From the NCBI GenBank assembly GCA_964424715.1, contig CAYRJW010000035.1, positions 1 to 15,051 of the forward strand: 15,051 nucleotides of DNA, given 5' to 3'. The stretch comes from JAMHZE01 sp964424715 (GTDB lineage Bacteria; Pseudomonadota; Alphaproteobacteria; Rickettsiales; UBA8987). Below are positions 1 to 7,436 of this stretch, in pieces. The notes beneath the pieces were generated by a model, which was not told the DNA's origin, searched no databases, and saw nothing but the letters and a program-made list of their open reading frames with translations. Position 1 is the stretch's first letter, and each line of letters starts with the position of its first letter. The translations under genes were made by a program, and so were the position numbers.

Positions 1-2232
1 ATCTCAACAAAAGATATGGTAGATATTTATAGCCCAGGTTATCCAGCTCTTCAAAAGATGATGCAAGATTACTATAAGGAAAAACTGAATACCCAAGGTT
101 CAAATCCAGATGAAATAAGAAGTAAATTTATCGGGATGTATAGAAGAAACAATATAGATACATTGTATATAAGCCCCGAAGGAATCAGTGAGCTGGAAGA
201 AAAAGGGGTGTTGGAAAGATCCTTTTCTTTGCCGCCGCAGGGTTGGCAGGCAGCAGGAAACTTGAGAGATAACTATTTTAACGATAGTAAAGATATTATA
301 GAGGTTCTGAAAAACTATCAGGTGACAAAGCTGAAGGTTTTGAGTCCGGAAGAAGTAGGAAAGAATTATATAGGGATTTATAAAAAAACAAAAAATATGC
401 TGTATATAAGCCCCGATGGCATTCAGGAATTGTTGGAATCGGGAGAGCTAAAACAATCTTTTACTAAAACGCCAGAAGGGTGGAAGTCGGCCCGTGATTT
501 AAATGATATTTATGTAGGTCATGGTTCAAAATTTATACAAATATTAAATGAATATCAGGGCAAAAAACTGAAAGCTCTGAGTCCAGAGGAAGTAGGGGAA
601 AAATATATTGGGCTATATAGCAGGGGCGCTAAAGTTACGCTATTTATAAGCCCCGAAGGGATAAAGGAACTGGAGAAAGAAAAGATATTGAAAATATCGG
701 CGGCGCCAGCCCCGAAAGGCTGGCAGACAGCAAGAGACCTGCTTAATAATTACAAAGGTAGTAAAAATGAAATATTTGTACAAATCGTAGAAAATTATCA
801 GAAGGAAAAACTGAATGTACTTAATATTGATCCTAATGAAGTAGAAAAGAAATATGTTGGAATCTACAGAAAAGGTCGTGATGATGTATTATGTATAAGT
901 CCGGTTGCGGTTAAAGATCTGGAAAATAAAGGGCTGTTGGAAAATAAACTTCCTAAGCCCCCGGAAGGATGGGTATCAGAAAGAAATTTACGAGGTATTT
1001 ATATAGGGGTACAGAACTCAAAAGTTATAGAAAATTATCAAAAGGAAAAGTTGCAATCTTTGACTGCCGAAGAGGTGGAAAAAATATATGTAGGAAAATA
1101 TCAAAAGGGATCTAATAAGGGTACATTATATGTAAGTCCTGAGAGTATTCAGGAGTTGGAAACCAGTGGAATATTGAAAAAAATATCTATATCTGTTCCG
1201 ATTCCGGAAGGGTGGTTGATAGCATCTGATCTGGTGAATATTTATAGTGGAGGTATAACAAAACTTTCAAATGCAATTAAAGACTATCAAAGGGAAAAAT
1301 TACAATCTTTGATTCCCGAAGAAGTGAAAAAAAATTATGTTGGGACATATAGAAAAAATAATGTTGATACATTATGTATCAGTCCCGCAGGTATAAAAGA
1401 ACTTGAGAAAAGAAGCATATTTAAAAAAGCGGCAGAACAAGCACCGGATGGATGGGAGGCCGGAAGTAATCTTATGAATACATACAGTGGAGATCCTTCA
1501 AAATTTATACAAATATTAAAGGACTATGAGCAAGATAAGCTGAATACCACAAATAAGAAAGAAGTAAAAAATAATTATATTGGGACATATAGAAAGGGGA
1601 ATATTGATACATTATACATAAGTCCGGCAGGAATCAAAGAACTGGAGGAAAAGGGAATATTAAAGGTGCAGGCAGAAATGGTTCCGAATGGATGGAAAAC
1701 CGGTACGGATCTGAGTAGAATTTATGTTGGGGATGTTATATCAATTATACAAGTACTAAAAGACTATAAAACAGAAAAGCTTGGGTTTCTGGAACAAGAG
1801 GAAGTAGAAAAAAATTATATCGGAACATATAGAAGTAATAGAGGGGAACCTACGCAATATATAAGCCCTAAGGGCATTCAGGAATTGGAGGAAAAAGGAA
1901 TGTTGGAGATGGGTGCTGCTTTGGCGCCAGAAGGATGGATGGCAGGAGGAAATCTAAAAAGCATTTATGTTGGAAATAATGAAAAATTCCCGAAAATTAT
2001 GGAGAATTACCGGGAAGAAAAACTACAGATCCTGAGCCCGGTAGAAGTGGAAAAAAACTATGTTGGTATTTACAAGAAAGGTACAAAAAATACTATATGC
2101 ATAAGCCCGGCGGGAATTGAAGAGTTGGAAAAATCTGGGGTTTTGAAAAGAAAACAGTTGCCAAACGATTCCAGAAGCACCGATATTATTTTGTTTTCCA
2201 TTACCTCTTCAAGTTCAGGCAAGGGAAGGTAA
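1..2232 (+). CDS. Tandem-repeat protein, nine ~80-aa modules, 5' end outside window
   Basis: The frame is open to the first base of the window. The first ATG (16) falls in the middle of a repeat, so the true start almost certainly lies upstream. Nine modules can be counted, the first truncated. Each begins P-x-G-W, followed by a D/N-L...IY-x-G helix pair, a Y-x3-KL segment, an EEV-x3-YiG-x-Y strand, an ISP-x-GI turn and a closing ELE-x-x-G-xL helix. The PxGW starts lie near 235, 472, 712, 961, 1204, 1444, 1684 and 1927, a period of 237-249 bases. There is no signal peptide or membrane segment in the visible part, and the protein is rich in Lys and Glu. The small helical and strand layout recalls repeated winged-helix modules, but that is inference and I do not recognise a named family. 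After about 2160 the repeat pattern stops and a short Ser-rich tail leads to the stop, which suggests disruption of the 3' end. Confidence 0.75.
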   Translation: MSTKDMVDIYSPGYPALQKMMQDYYKEKLNTQGSNPDEIRSKFIGMYRRNNIDTLYISPEGISELEEKGVLERSFSLPPQGWQAAGNLRDNYFNDSKDIIEVLKNYQVTKLKVLSPEEVGKNYIGIYKKTKNMLYISPDGIQELLESGELKQSFTKTPEGWKSARDLNDIYVGHGSKFIQILNEYQGKKLKALSPEEVGEKYIGLYSRGAKVTLFISPEGIKELEKEKILKISAAPAPKGWQTARDLLNNYKGSKNEIFVQIVENYQKEKLNVLNIDPNEVEKKYVGIYRKGRDDVLCISPVAVKDLENKGLLENKLPKPPEGWVSERNLRGIYIGVQNSKVIENYQKEKLQSLTAEEVEKIYVGKYQKGSNKGTLYVSPESIQELETSGILKKISISVPIPEGWLIASDLVNIYSGGITKLSNAIKDYQREKLQSLIPEEVKKNYVGTYRKNNVDTLCISPAGIKELEKRSIFKKAAEQAPDGWEAGSNLMNTYSGDPSKFIQILKDYEQDKLNTTNKKEVKNNYIGTYRKGNIDTLYISPAGIKELEEKGILKVQAEMVPNGWKTGTDLSRIYVGDVISIIQVLKDYKTEKLGFLEQEEVEKNYIGTYRSNRGEPTQYISPKGIQELEEKGMLEMGAALAPEGWMAGGNLKSIYVGNNEKFPKIMENYREEKLQILSPVEVEKNYVGIYKKGTKNTICISPAGIEELEKSGVLKRKQLPNDSRSTDIILFSITSSSSGKGR

Positions 2233-2329
2233 CATTAGAACTGCAAAGCGTGACGTAAGCCTGTTGCAAGAGAAGGGGTTGGTAAAGTTCACGGGATCAA
2301 AGAAATACGGAAAATATTCTCTGATATAG
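2225..2329 (+). pseudogene. Remnant of a winged-helix C-terminal tail (Fic/RecG-like type), out of frame
   Basis: In a different frame from the repeat gene, and overlapping its last codons, about 34 codons encode a tail that reads I-R-T-A-K-R-D-V-x-LLQEKGLV followed by a G-x-KYGKYSL ending and a TAG stop. This matches the recognition helix and wing that close many Fic proteins and RecG-like/AlbA-type ATP-binding proteins, where the pattern is RTAxRDLxxLxEKGLL...G.GxxxxY. No start codon or upstream domain is present, so it is the 3' end of a lost or frameshifted gene. It could also be the original C-terminus of the repeat protein, separated by a frameshift around 2160-2225. Confidence 0.5.
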
Positions 2330-2339
2330 ATTTTTGGCA

Positions 2340-2495
2340 CCCTGTTATTACTATTTTAATTCCCTGTTATGATTTTAAGGGTATTTGGCGTACAACCCAG
2401 TATTATGGCTACTTACGGCAGGTTATTTTATTTTAAAAACCTCAAAATCCCTGATATTTGCAAAAAAATCCCTGATATTTGCCTACAAACAGGGA
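2340..2495. repeat. CCCTG(A/T)TAT direct repeats with a closing inverted copy
   Basis: CCCTGTTAT occurs at 2340 and 2362, 22 bases apart. An 18-base unit, AAAATCCCTGATATTTGC, occurs twice at 2444-2461 and 2465-2482, 21 bases apart. The last TCCCTG (2469-2474) faces an inverted CAGGGA at 2490-2495, giving a 6-bp stem around 15 bases. The spacing is about two helical turns, as expected for a row of protein-binding sites, but the function is unknown. The stretch 2330-2514 holds no convincing gene. Confidence 0.6.
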
Positions 2496-2514
2496 AATAC
2501 TGATGGCTGGTAGA

Positions 2515-3267
2515 TCAAATGTTAGAATCCACCACCAGTTTCTGAAGATTACTAATTTCTAAAATACTCGGAATTAGTTTTTCTATATTGTTTACAGAAA
2601 CTTCAGCAAATAAAACTAGATTCATGCCAGCTAATATATGATTAAGAGTATGTTCTTGATCAGCTACTGAGTCTGAAAATGTTACTGTTCCAGTGGTTTT
2701 ATCTATAACACCAAACGAATGTAAGAGGCCTAAATAATTGGGATGGCAAAAATCTGAGGAAGCATCATAGTGAGTGCGTACATAGGATTTCTCCTTATCA
2801 AAAGTTTTATCTAAATTATCAATGCAATTTAATACCTGAACAGCCTCTATATCTATATCATTCTCATTGTTTTTTAACCAAGATTTCTGACGAGTTCCAA
2901 AAGTTATTTTGGCTAATAAATTATTGATTGATTCAAAGTCTGACGATTTACAAAGCTTTTGTAATTGTTTTTCTATATCTATAATAAATGCACATGTTTC
3001 TACGGTGGCACGCATACACAAAATTGCTGATAAAAAATTTCTAGCGTTCCACGCTTCTGTGCATCCCGCACCTAACATAACTATTCTATGTATTATCGCT
3101 TGCTTAAATACTTCTACCTTCCAAACAAGTTTAGATTGTGCAAGTAAACCTTCTCGTTTTATTTCGGACTTCTTAAGACTTTCTAAACGTTCAAGAGATT
3201 TATTAATCTGCTCAACTTTAGCCCAATCTTTTTTTATTGCACGTTCACGTGTAAAACCTATAGACAT
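2515..3267 (-). CDS. Hypothetical protein, HEPN-like helical fold suspected
   Basis: A 250-residue soluble, mostly helical protein without signal peptide or membrane segment. The start is supported by GAGGG four bases before the ATG on the minus strand. An R-x3-E pair (R86, E90) sits in a hydrophobic helix, and S171-D-F-C-H175-P-N lies in a later helix. This layout recalls HEPN-superfamily or DUF5677-like proteins, which carry an RxxxE helix and a later S..vHp motif and often occur with mobile elements or defence loci. The classical HEPN RNase motif (R-x4-6-H) is not evident, so nuclease activity is not claimed. It stands alone, opposite in direction to the repeat gene, with repeat-rich DNA on both sides and no visible partner. 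The family assignment is tentative. Confidence 0.6.
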   Translation of the reverse strand: MSIGFTRERAIKKDWAKVEQINKSLERLESLKKSEIKREGLLAQSKLVWKVEVFKQAIIHRIVMLGAGCTEAWNARNFLSAILCMRATVETCAFIIDIEKQLQKLCKSSDFESINNLLAKITFGTRQKSWLKNNENDIDIEAVQVLNCIDNLDKTFDKEKSYVRTHYDASSDFCHPNYLGLLHSFGVIDKTTGTVTFSDSVADQEHTLNHILAGMNLVLFAEVSVNNIEKLIPSILEISNLQKLVVDSNI

Positions 3268-3325
3268 GTTTCCCTCTTTTTAGAAGTAAATGGGGGTAAT
3301 ATTTTAAATTTCAAGGGTATATAAC

Positions 3326-3419
3326 TGTGACCCAGGTCGCAGAAATTAGGAGCGCTACGATGACTACGTAGAGGTCGGGGTAAAAATGTGATGGAAAAAT
3401 AAATGTGACCTGGGTCACA
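3326..3419. promoter_or_regulatory. Pair of near-identical palindromic sites flanking a tRNA-Val-like hairpin
   Basis: TGTGACCTGGGTCACA at 3404-3419 is a palindrome with 7-bp arms and a two-base centre. A sister site, TGTGACCCAGGTCGCA, lies at 3326-3341 with one arm mismatch. Each is followed by AGAAAT, so a direct repeat of about 22 bases recurs every 78 bases. Between them lies CTACG-ATGACTA-CGTAG (3355-3371), a perfect 5-bp stem with a seven-base loop whose middle bases are GAC, in the position of a Val anticodon. The sequence TGACNNCGTAGAGGTCG is shared with the tRNA fragment 155 bases downstream. This could be an attachment core with flanking protein sites, or an operator pair; neither is proven. 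Confidence 0.5.
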
Positions 3420-3513
3420 GAAATAATCAGAATTAGCAGTTTTAGAAATGGAAAATGGCAGAAATAGGGAACCTCAACATAGCATATCCGCTGTATCCGC
3501 AGGCGAACCCAGA

Positions 3514-3559
3514 GTTGACATCGTAGAGGTCGATGGTTCGAGTCCATTATCACCCACCA
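3514..3559 (+). other. tRNA-Val(GAC) 3' half, probable attachment-site remnant
   Basis: The sequence reads as the 3' part of a tRNA. It has an anticodon loop TTGACAT (3515-3521, anticodon GAC), the 3' anticodon strand CGTAG, variable bases AGGTC, a T arm GATGG-TTCGAGT-CCATT (3532-3548), a 3' acceptor strand ATCACCC, discriminator A and an encoded CCA (3557-3559). The bases before the loop (CAGAG) do not pair with CGTAG, and no acceptor strand GGGTGAT or D arm lies upstream, so only the 3' half is present. Such fragments are typical scars of tRNA-targeting integrases. With this polarity the inserted element lies to the left, and an intact tRNA-Val is expected beyond the left edge. Confidence 0.7.
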
Positions 3560-3638
3560 GTCTTCGCTCCTGCGGAGCTACGACTCGGCAAGCCATGTGA
3601 GTTTTACTATTATTATCCGAGGAATTCGCGCGAAGACT
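3559..3638. repeat. Inverted repeat element directly after the tRNA fragment
   Basis: AGTCTTCGC at 3559-3567 has its exact reverse complement GCGAAGACT at 3630-3638. A small perfect hairpin, GCTCC-TGC-GGAGC, lies at 3566-3578. The right side continues into a CG-rich GAAGCGAAGC stretch to about 3665. The composition differs from the AT-rich DNA around it. It looks like a dispersed palindromic element that lodged beside the tRNA end, but only one copy is in view. Confidence 0.5.
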
Positions 3639-3735
3639 GTCGCGTCGAAGCGAAGCGTAGACGGACTTATCTATGGCGTCACTTCATATTCAGGCGCGTT
3701 ACTTAATCTATACAGATAATAGACCTCGATAATAA

Positions 3736-3763
3736 TTTAGAACCATATTTAGATTATTATAAT
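3736..3763 (+). promoter_or_regulatory. Sigma-70-type promoter for the first autotransporter
   Basis: A perfect -10 TATAAT lies at 3758-3763. TTTAGA at 3736-3741 (four of six consensus bases) sits 16 bases upstream as a -35. The predicted transcript start near 3770 leaves a leader of about 48 bases to the ATG at 3818. Confidence 0.5.
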
Positions 3764-3775
3764 GCAATTTAAAAA

Positions 3776-3805
3776 GATGATTGGTAGTTTTTATCATCAA
3801 TCATC
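3776..3805 (+). promoter_or_regulatory. 5' UTR inverted repeat before the autotransporter RBS
   Basis: GATGATTG (3776-3783) and CAATCATC (3798-3805) form an 8-bp stem over a 14-base loop. It ends directly against the Shine-Dalgarno AGGGA (3806-3810). It may be a leader hairpin that tunes translation or an operator overlapping the transcript start. Confidence 0.4.
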
Positions 3806-3817
3806 AGGGAAATCTAA

Positions 3818-6800
3818 ATGCTACCTAATATCAGGATACCGTTGGCGGTATCATTGTTCACAAGTGTTTGTGTTTGTATGGCAGGCTCTTCTGTCTGGGC
3901 GGCAGATTACACCGAAAATGATATTTCAGCGCCGATAAATGATGTTACCAACTATAATAATGTAACTCTTGCAAATAACAGAACTTTAACCTCTGGTGCT
4001 GTTACTGGTGGTTATGTATATTTTGGTGGTACACTCGATGGTAATATAGATTTTACCAATGATGGCTCTATAACCTCAACCCATAGTAACTATGGCGTGC
4101 TTTATATGCCTAATGTGGGTAATACTTCCTCATTGAAAACCGTGAACATCACAAATGATGGTACACTGGCCTCAACCGGCACATCTGCGATCATGATCTA
4201 TATTATGGGCAAAAGTGATGGCGGTTTTCCTTCTGTCAGGAGATCATTTGATTTTTCATTAGATAACAGTGATACGATAAGCAGTGCGGCTACCACGATT
4301 TATGTTGTTAATGGCAATTCAGGCTCTACCTCTATAACCAACTCAGGAACGATCAGCAGCAGCACCAATGTTGGTGGCTATAAGGTTATAGCGCTTTCCG
4401 AAGGAGCCACTTCAACCGTTGATAATACCGGTGCAATAACAGCTAATTCTGCCAGCGACAATGCAATAGATATCAGTTCAACCAATGGCGTTATTAACAA
4501 TACCGGCTCAGGTTCCATTCTAGGAATAATAAACGCATCTGGAAATTCCAGCACTTCCCTGACAGTTAATAACAATTCCAGTGCAGGTATCACCGGCAAT
4601 ATCACAACCACAAGCAGCGATCTCGATATCATCAACACCGCTGGCACCATTACCGGTAATATTATCTTAGGCAATAATGATGATTCATCGGTTGCAGTTA
4701 ACGGTGGAACTATTGCCGGCAATATCACTATGAATAATGCTTCACAGATTACAACTTTTGGTGGCGGTGTTTTGAATGGGAACATCAACGGCGCGGGAAC
4801 TATTGCTGTAAATTCAAACACTGTAACCAATGGCAACATTGGGGCAGGAACATCTTTAACCGGCATCACTATCGCAGCCTCCAGAACATTGAATGCCTTA
4901 ACCAATAACAACTCGATCAGAGCTACCAATATCACTCTTGGCAGCGGAGCAGCTCTTACCATGGGCGATGGCGCCCTTACAGGAACGGTTGATGGTGCAA
5001 GCAGCAACGTTGGAACGGTAAATATGACCTTTGCCTCCAACAGCAACGTAACCGCCGTTCTTGGCTCAAGCACCGNNNNNNNNNNCAGTGCGATGATAAC
5101 CGCAACTACATCTATCAAAGCAACAAATGTTAATATCACCGGAGTTGATGGCGCATTGATACTTGATCCTTCGGTCGGGATCACAGGTAACGCTATAATA
5201 GGGCACAACAGCAATTTATTAATGGGTAATGGATCTTTTGTAACTGGAGTGATCAGATCTGCCACTGATGGCAGCGGCGCATTACAAATGGATGGAGATT
5301 TTACAGCCAACGACGATATCGGCACTGAAGCATATACTTTAGGCAATGTTACCGTGATGGATAGTTCAACATTAACAACTTCACATGAAATAAATGCTTC
5401 AACAATTTCGATAGGAAGCAATGCTACATTGACCGCCTCATCTTATGTAAATGGTGATTTTGACCTTTCTACAAACGCCACTTTGGACCTGGAAGATGGC
5501 GCGTTTGTCACCGGCACTATCAATCCCGGAGGAATAGTTGAAGAAGGAATTATAAACAGCTCCGGTCTGGTAATAATTTTAGCTCCTATTGGATCTATGG
5601 GCCCTATAGAAGCCATTAATGTTGCCAGCGGCTCGCAATTAAGGATTGCTAATAATGATTCTTCGGAAGCAAATACTATAGATGCGCTGAATGTTAACGT
5701 TAGCGGCCGTTTAGACCTGATGGATGCAACAGCCATTGCAGGTGATGTTACTATGTTGGGCTCAGCATCGTCGCTCAACACCAGTGGATATTCGCAAACT
5801 ATCAACGGTGACTTCACCACCTCAGCGGGAAGCGTGACGATAGTTACCGTACATACTCCAAGCTCTGCAGATAAAATAACCGTTGCGGGTGAAGCTAGCG
5901 TTGTTTCAAACAGCAAGCTTTGGCTTAGCTTTGTAAGCGGCTCTACAACTGCCGCAGGTTCAAGTTATACCATTATTGATGGCGGTGCCGGCTCATCAAT
6001 CAATGCCATAACTGATTCTAACATTCTTGTTAATGGCACAGTTACTAACAGGTACAACAATTTTTTATTCCACACCATGGTTAGCGGTGATGACCTTTTA
6101 CTTCTTGTACAGAACGCCCTTATTGAAGTTTCAACTTCAAATACATCATCTCAGAATGTTATCAGCGCGCTGGATGAGATTGATTCACCCACTGGAACGC
6201 TTGATACTCTGAAAGATTATCTTTTGGATTCCGGAAATACTAATGCGCAAAAAGCAGCAGCTCTTGAAACTATTACCCCACAGGCAGATAATGGTGTTAA
6301 CCAAGGTATGTTCGAGCTGGTGAATTCCATAAACAATCTTATCGGCGATAGGTTAAACAGCCTTCGAGCCGGCGTTTCATCTGGTGATGAACCTGCCCAC
6401 TATGGTGCATGGGCCCAGGGTTTTGGCGCAAAAGCCGGGCAGGATAACAGCGCAACAGCACAGGGCTTTGATTCCAGGTCATATGGCTTTGCGATGGGTG
6501 GAGATAGGAATATCTCTGATTCAACTGCACTTGGAATAAATTTAAGTTATGCCAATTCCTCTGTTGATTCTAAGGATAATTTAAAAAATACCGATATAGA
6601 CACCTACCAGTTAGGTATTTATAGCAGCACTGATCTTGGCAGCTATTTCCTGGATAATATGATAGGCTTTGCCTGGAATGAATACTCATCAACCAGAAGC
6701 ATACCTTTGGCACCAGCTACTGCTAAGGCTGATTTTAGCGGCCAGGCCTATATGGCAAAATTAGAGGCCGGAAAAATAAACAGGCTATATAACGGATTTA

Positions 6801-7225
6801 TCATAACACCAAAAGCCGGGCTGACACTGGTATATAATGTTCTGGATAAATATTCCGAAACCGGAGCTGGTACGCTTAATCTGAATGTAAGCAATGATAA
6901 TTCAGTTTTCCTTGAAGGAAATATAGGCGCTGAGATCAGCCGTGAGATGGTAACAGCAGGCGGTACAAGAATCACTCCAAAGCTTAATATCGGCTATGGC
7001 TATGATATCATTGCTGATAACCAAAGCGCCACAAGCAGCTTCATAGGGCAAACTCCCATATTCAAATCAGAGGGGGCTGACATCCAGAAAAACAGCCTGA
7101 ATTTTGGCGCCGGTGTTGATATTCATCAGGTGAACGCCGTAACGCTAAGTGTTGACTATGATTATAGATATAAAGCCGATTACCAAGCCCACTCCGGTAT
7201 GCTACGCGTTAAATATGCATTTTAG
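3818..7225 (+). CDS. Autotransporter (type Va) with beta-helix passenger and C-terminal barrel
   Basis: A surface protein of 1135 residues as assembled. AGGGA seven bases before the ATG supports the start. Residues 1-28 form a Sec signal peptide ending VWA before an Ala-Asp. Residues ~30-750 are a Ser/Thr/Asn/Gly-rich passenger with many short G-T-I/V-x-N/G strands, typical of a parallel beta-helix. It includes a GTVDGASSNVGTVNM unit that recurs in the second autotransporter. A helical linker (~760-850, with ALETITPQA) precedes the ~278-residue outer-membrane barrel, which begins near YGAWAQGFG and ends in the expected C-terminal Phe (KYAF). The barrel should insert through the BAM complex and export the passenger. 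Ten N bases at 5076-5085 (residues ~420-423) mark an assembly gap, so the passenger length is uncertain. No protease triad is evident; adhesion is a guess. Confidence 0.9.
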   Translation: MLPNIRIPLAVSLFTSVCVCMAGSSVWAADYTENDISAPINDVTNYNNVTLANNRTLTSGAVTGGYVYFGGTLDGNIDFTNDGSITSTHSNYGVLYMPNVGNTSSLKTVNITNDGTLASTGTSAIMIYIMGKSDGGFPSVRRSFDFSLDNSDTISSAATTIYVVNGNSGSTSITNSGTISSSTNVGGYKVIALSEGATSTVDNTGAITANSASDNAIDISSTNGVINNTGSGSILGIINASGNSSTSLTVNNNSSAGITGNITTTSSDLDIINTAGTITGNIILGNNDDSSVAVNGGTIAGNITMNNASQITTFGGGVLNGNINGAGTIAVNSNTVTNGNIGAGTSLTGITIAASRTLNALTNNNSIRATNITLGSGAALTMGDGALTGTVDGASSNVGTVNMTFASNSNVTAVLGSSTXXXXSAMITATTSIKATNVNITGVDGALILDPSVGITGNAIIGHNSNLLMGNGSFVTGVIRSATDGSGALQMDGDFTANDDIGTEAYTLGNVTVMDSSTLTTSHEINASTISIGSNATLTASSYVNGDFDLSTNATLDLEDGAFVTGTINPGGIVEEGIINSSGLVIILAPIGSMGPIEAINVASGSQLRIANNDSSEANTIDALNVNVSGRLDLMDATAIAGDVTMLGSASSLNTSGYSQTINGDFTTSAGSVTIVTVHTPSSADKITVAGEASVVSNSKLWLSFVSGSTTAAGSSYTIIDGGAGSSINAITDSNILVNGTVTNRYNNFLFHTMVSGDDLLLLVQNALIEVSTSNTSSQNVISALDEIDSPTGTLDTLKDYLLDSGNTNAQKAAALETITPQADNGVNQGMFELVNSINNLIGDRLNSLRAGVSSGDEPAHYGAWAQGFGAKAGQDNSATAQGFDSRSYGFAMGGDRNISDSTALGINLSYANSSVDSKDNLKNTDIDTYQLGIYSSTDLGSYFLDNMIGFAWNEYSSTRSIPLAPATAKADFSGQAYMAKLEAGKINRLYNGFIITPKAGLTLVYNVLDKYSETGAGTLNLNVSNDNSVFLEGNIGAEISREMVTAGGTRITPKLNIGYGYDIIADNQSATSSFIGQTPIFKSEGADIQKNSLNFGAGVDIHQVNAVTLSVDYDYRYKADYQAHSGMLRVKYAF
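5076..5085. other. Assembly gap of ten N bases inside the autotransporter passenger
   Basis: Ten consecutive undetermined bases. A round number of Ns in a repeat-rich passenger often stands for a gap of unknown size, so the frame continuity across it may be coincidental. Confidence 0.95.
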
Positions 7226-7325
7226 GAAGCCCGTAAGATAGTGCATGTGTAGATGCTGAATCACTACTGTTATCCCAAGGAAGATATGGGGAAGCAAATT
7301 AAAAATATATTAGAGTTCACTATAA

Positions 7326-7339
7326 TTGATTAAAGTCAT
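7326..7339. promoter_or_regulatory. FNR/FixK-like box upstream of the cytochrome c gene
   Basis: TTGAT-TAAA-GTCAT matches eight of ten defined bases of the FNR/FixK consensus TTGAT-N4-ATCAA. It lies about 100 bases before the cytochrome start, with TATAAT at 7353-7358 as a possible -10. The spacing is shorter than a classical class II arrangement, so this is suggestive only. Confidence 0.3.
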
Positions 7340-7345
7340 GTCGGG

Positions 7346-7370
7346 TTATTTTTATAATTTATAAAAATAA
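7346..7370. repeat. AT-rich perfect inverted repeat before the cytochrome c gene
   Basis: TTATTTTTAT (7346-7355) and ATAAAAATAA (7361-7370) are exact reverse complements around five bases. They overlap a TATAAT. With only A/T pairs it is a weak RNA hairpin and more likely a DNA-binding site or simple AT bias. Further on, GGGGGT(A)GTTTCTG is repeated in tandem at 7381-7393 and 7395-7408, also of unknown role. I see no clear terminator for the autotransporter in 7226-7436. Confidence 0.4.
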
Positions 7371-7436
7371 GCATCTTGCAGGGGGTGTTTCTGCGGGGGT
7401 AGTTTCTGTAGCAAAAATAGTTAAGGAGCCTTACAT

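Noticed and set aside
2340..2495. CRISPR array
   Set aside because: The repeats are too short, only two per type, spaced 21-22 bases without spacers, and no cas gene is in view.
2369..2503. A 44-codon plus-strand frame with a repeated KIPDIC
   Set aside because: The protein repeat is only the 18-base DNA repeat read in frame. No ribosome-binding site or recognisable domain.
2909..3283. A 124-residue plus-strand frame
   Set aside because: Antisense to the HEPN-like gene, which has a good ribosome-binding site and a more protein-like composition.
3311..3553. An 80-residue minus-strand open frame
   Set aside because: It runs through the reverse complement of the tRNA-Val fragment and the palindromic sites, and its hydrophobic tail is just the translation of those repeats.
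4378..5421. A 347-residue minus-strand open frame opposite the first autotransporter
   Set aside because: Antisense shadow with the same Pro/Val/Leu-rich bias, and it crosses the N gap. The plus strand has a signal peptide, passenger and barrel.
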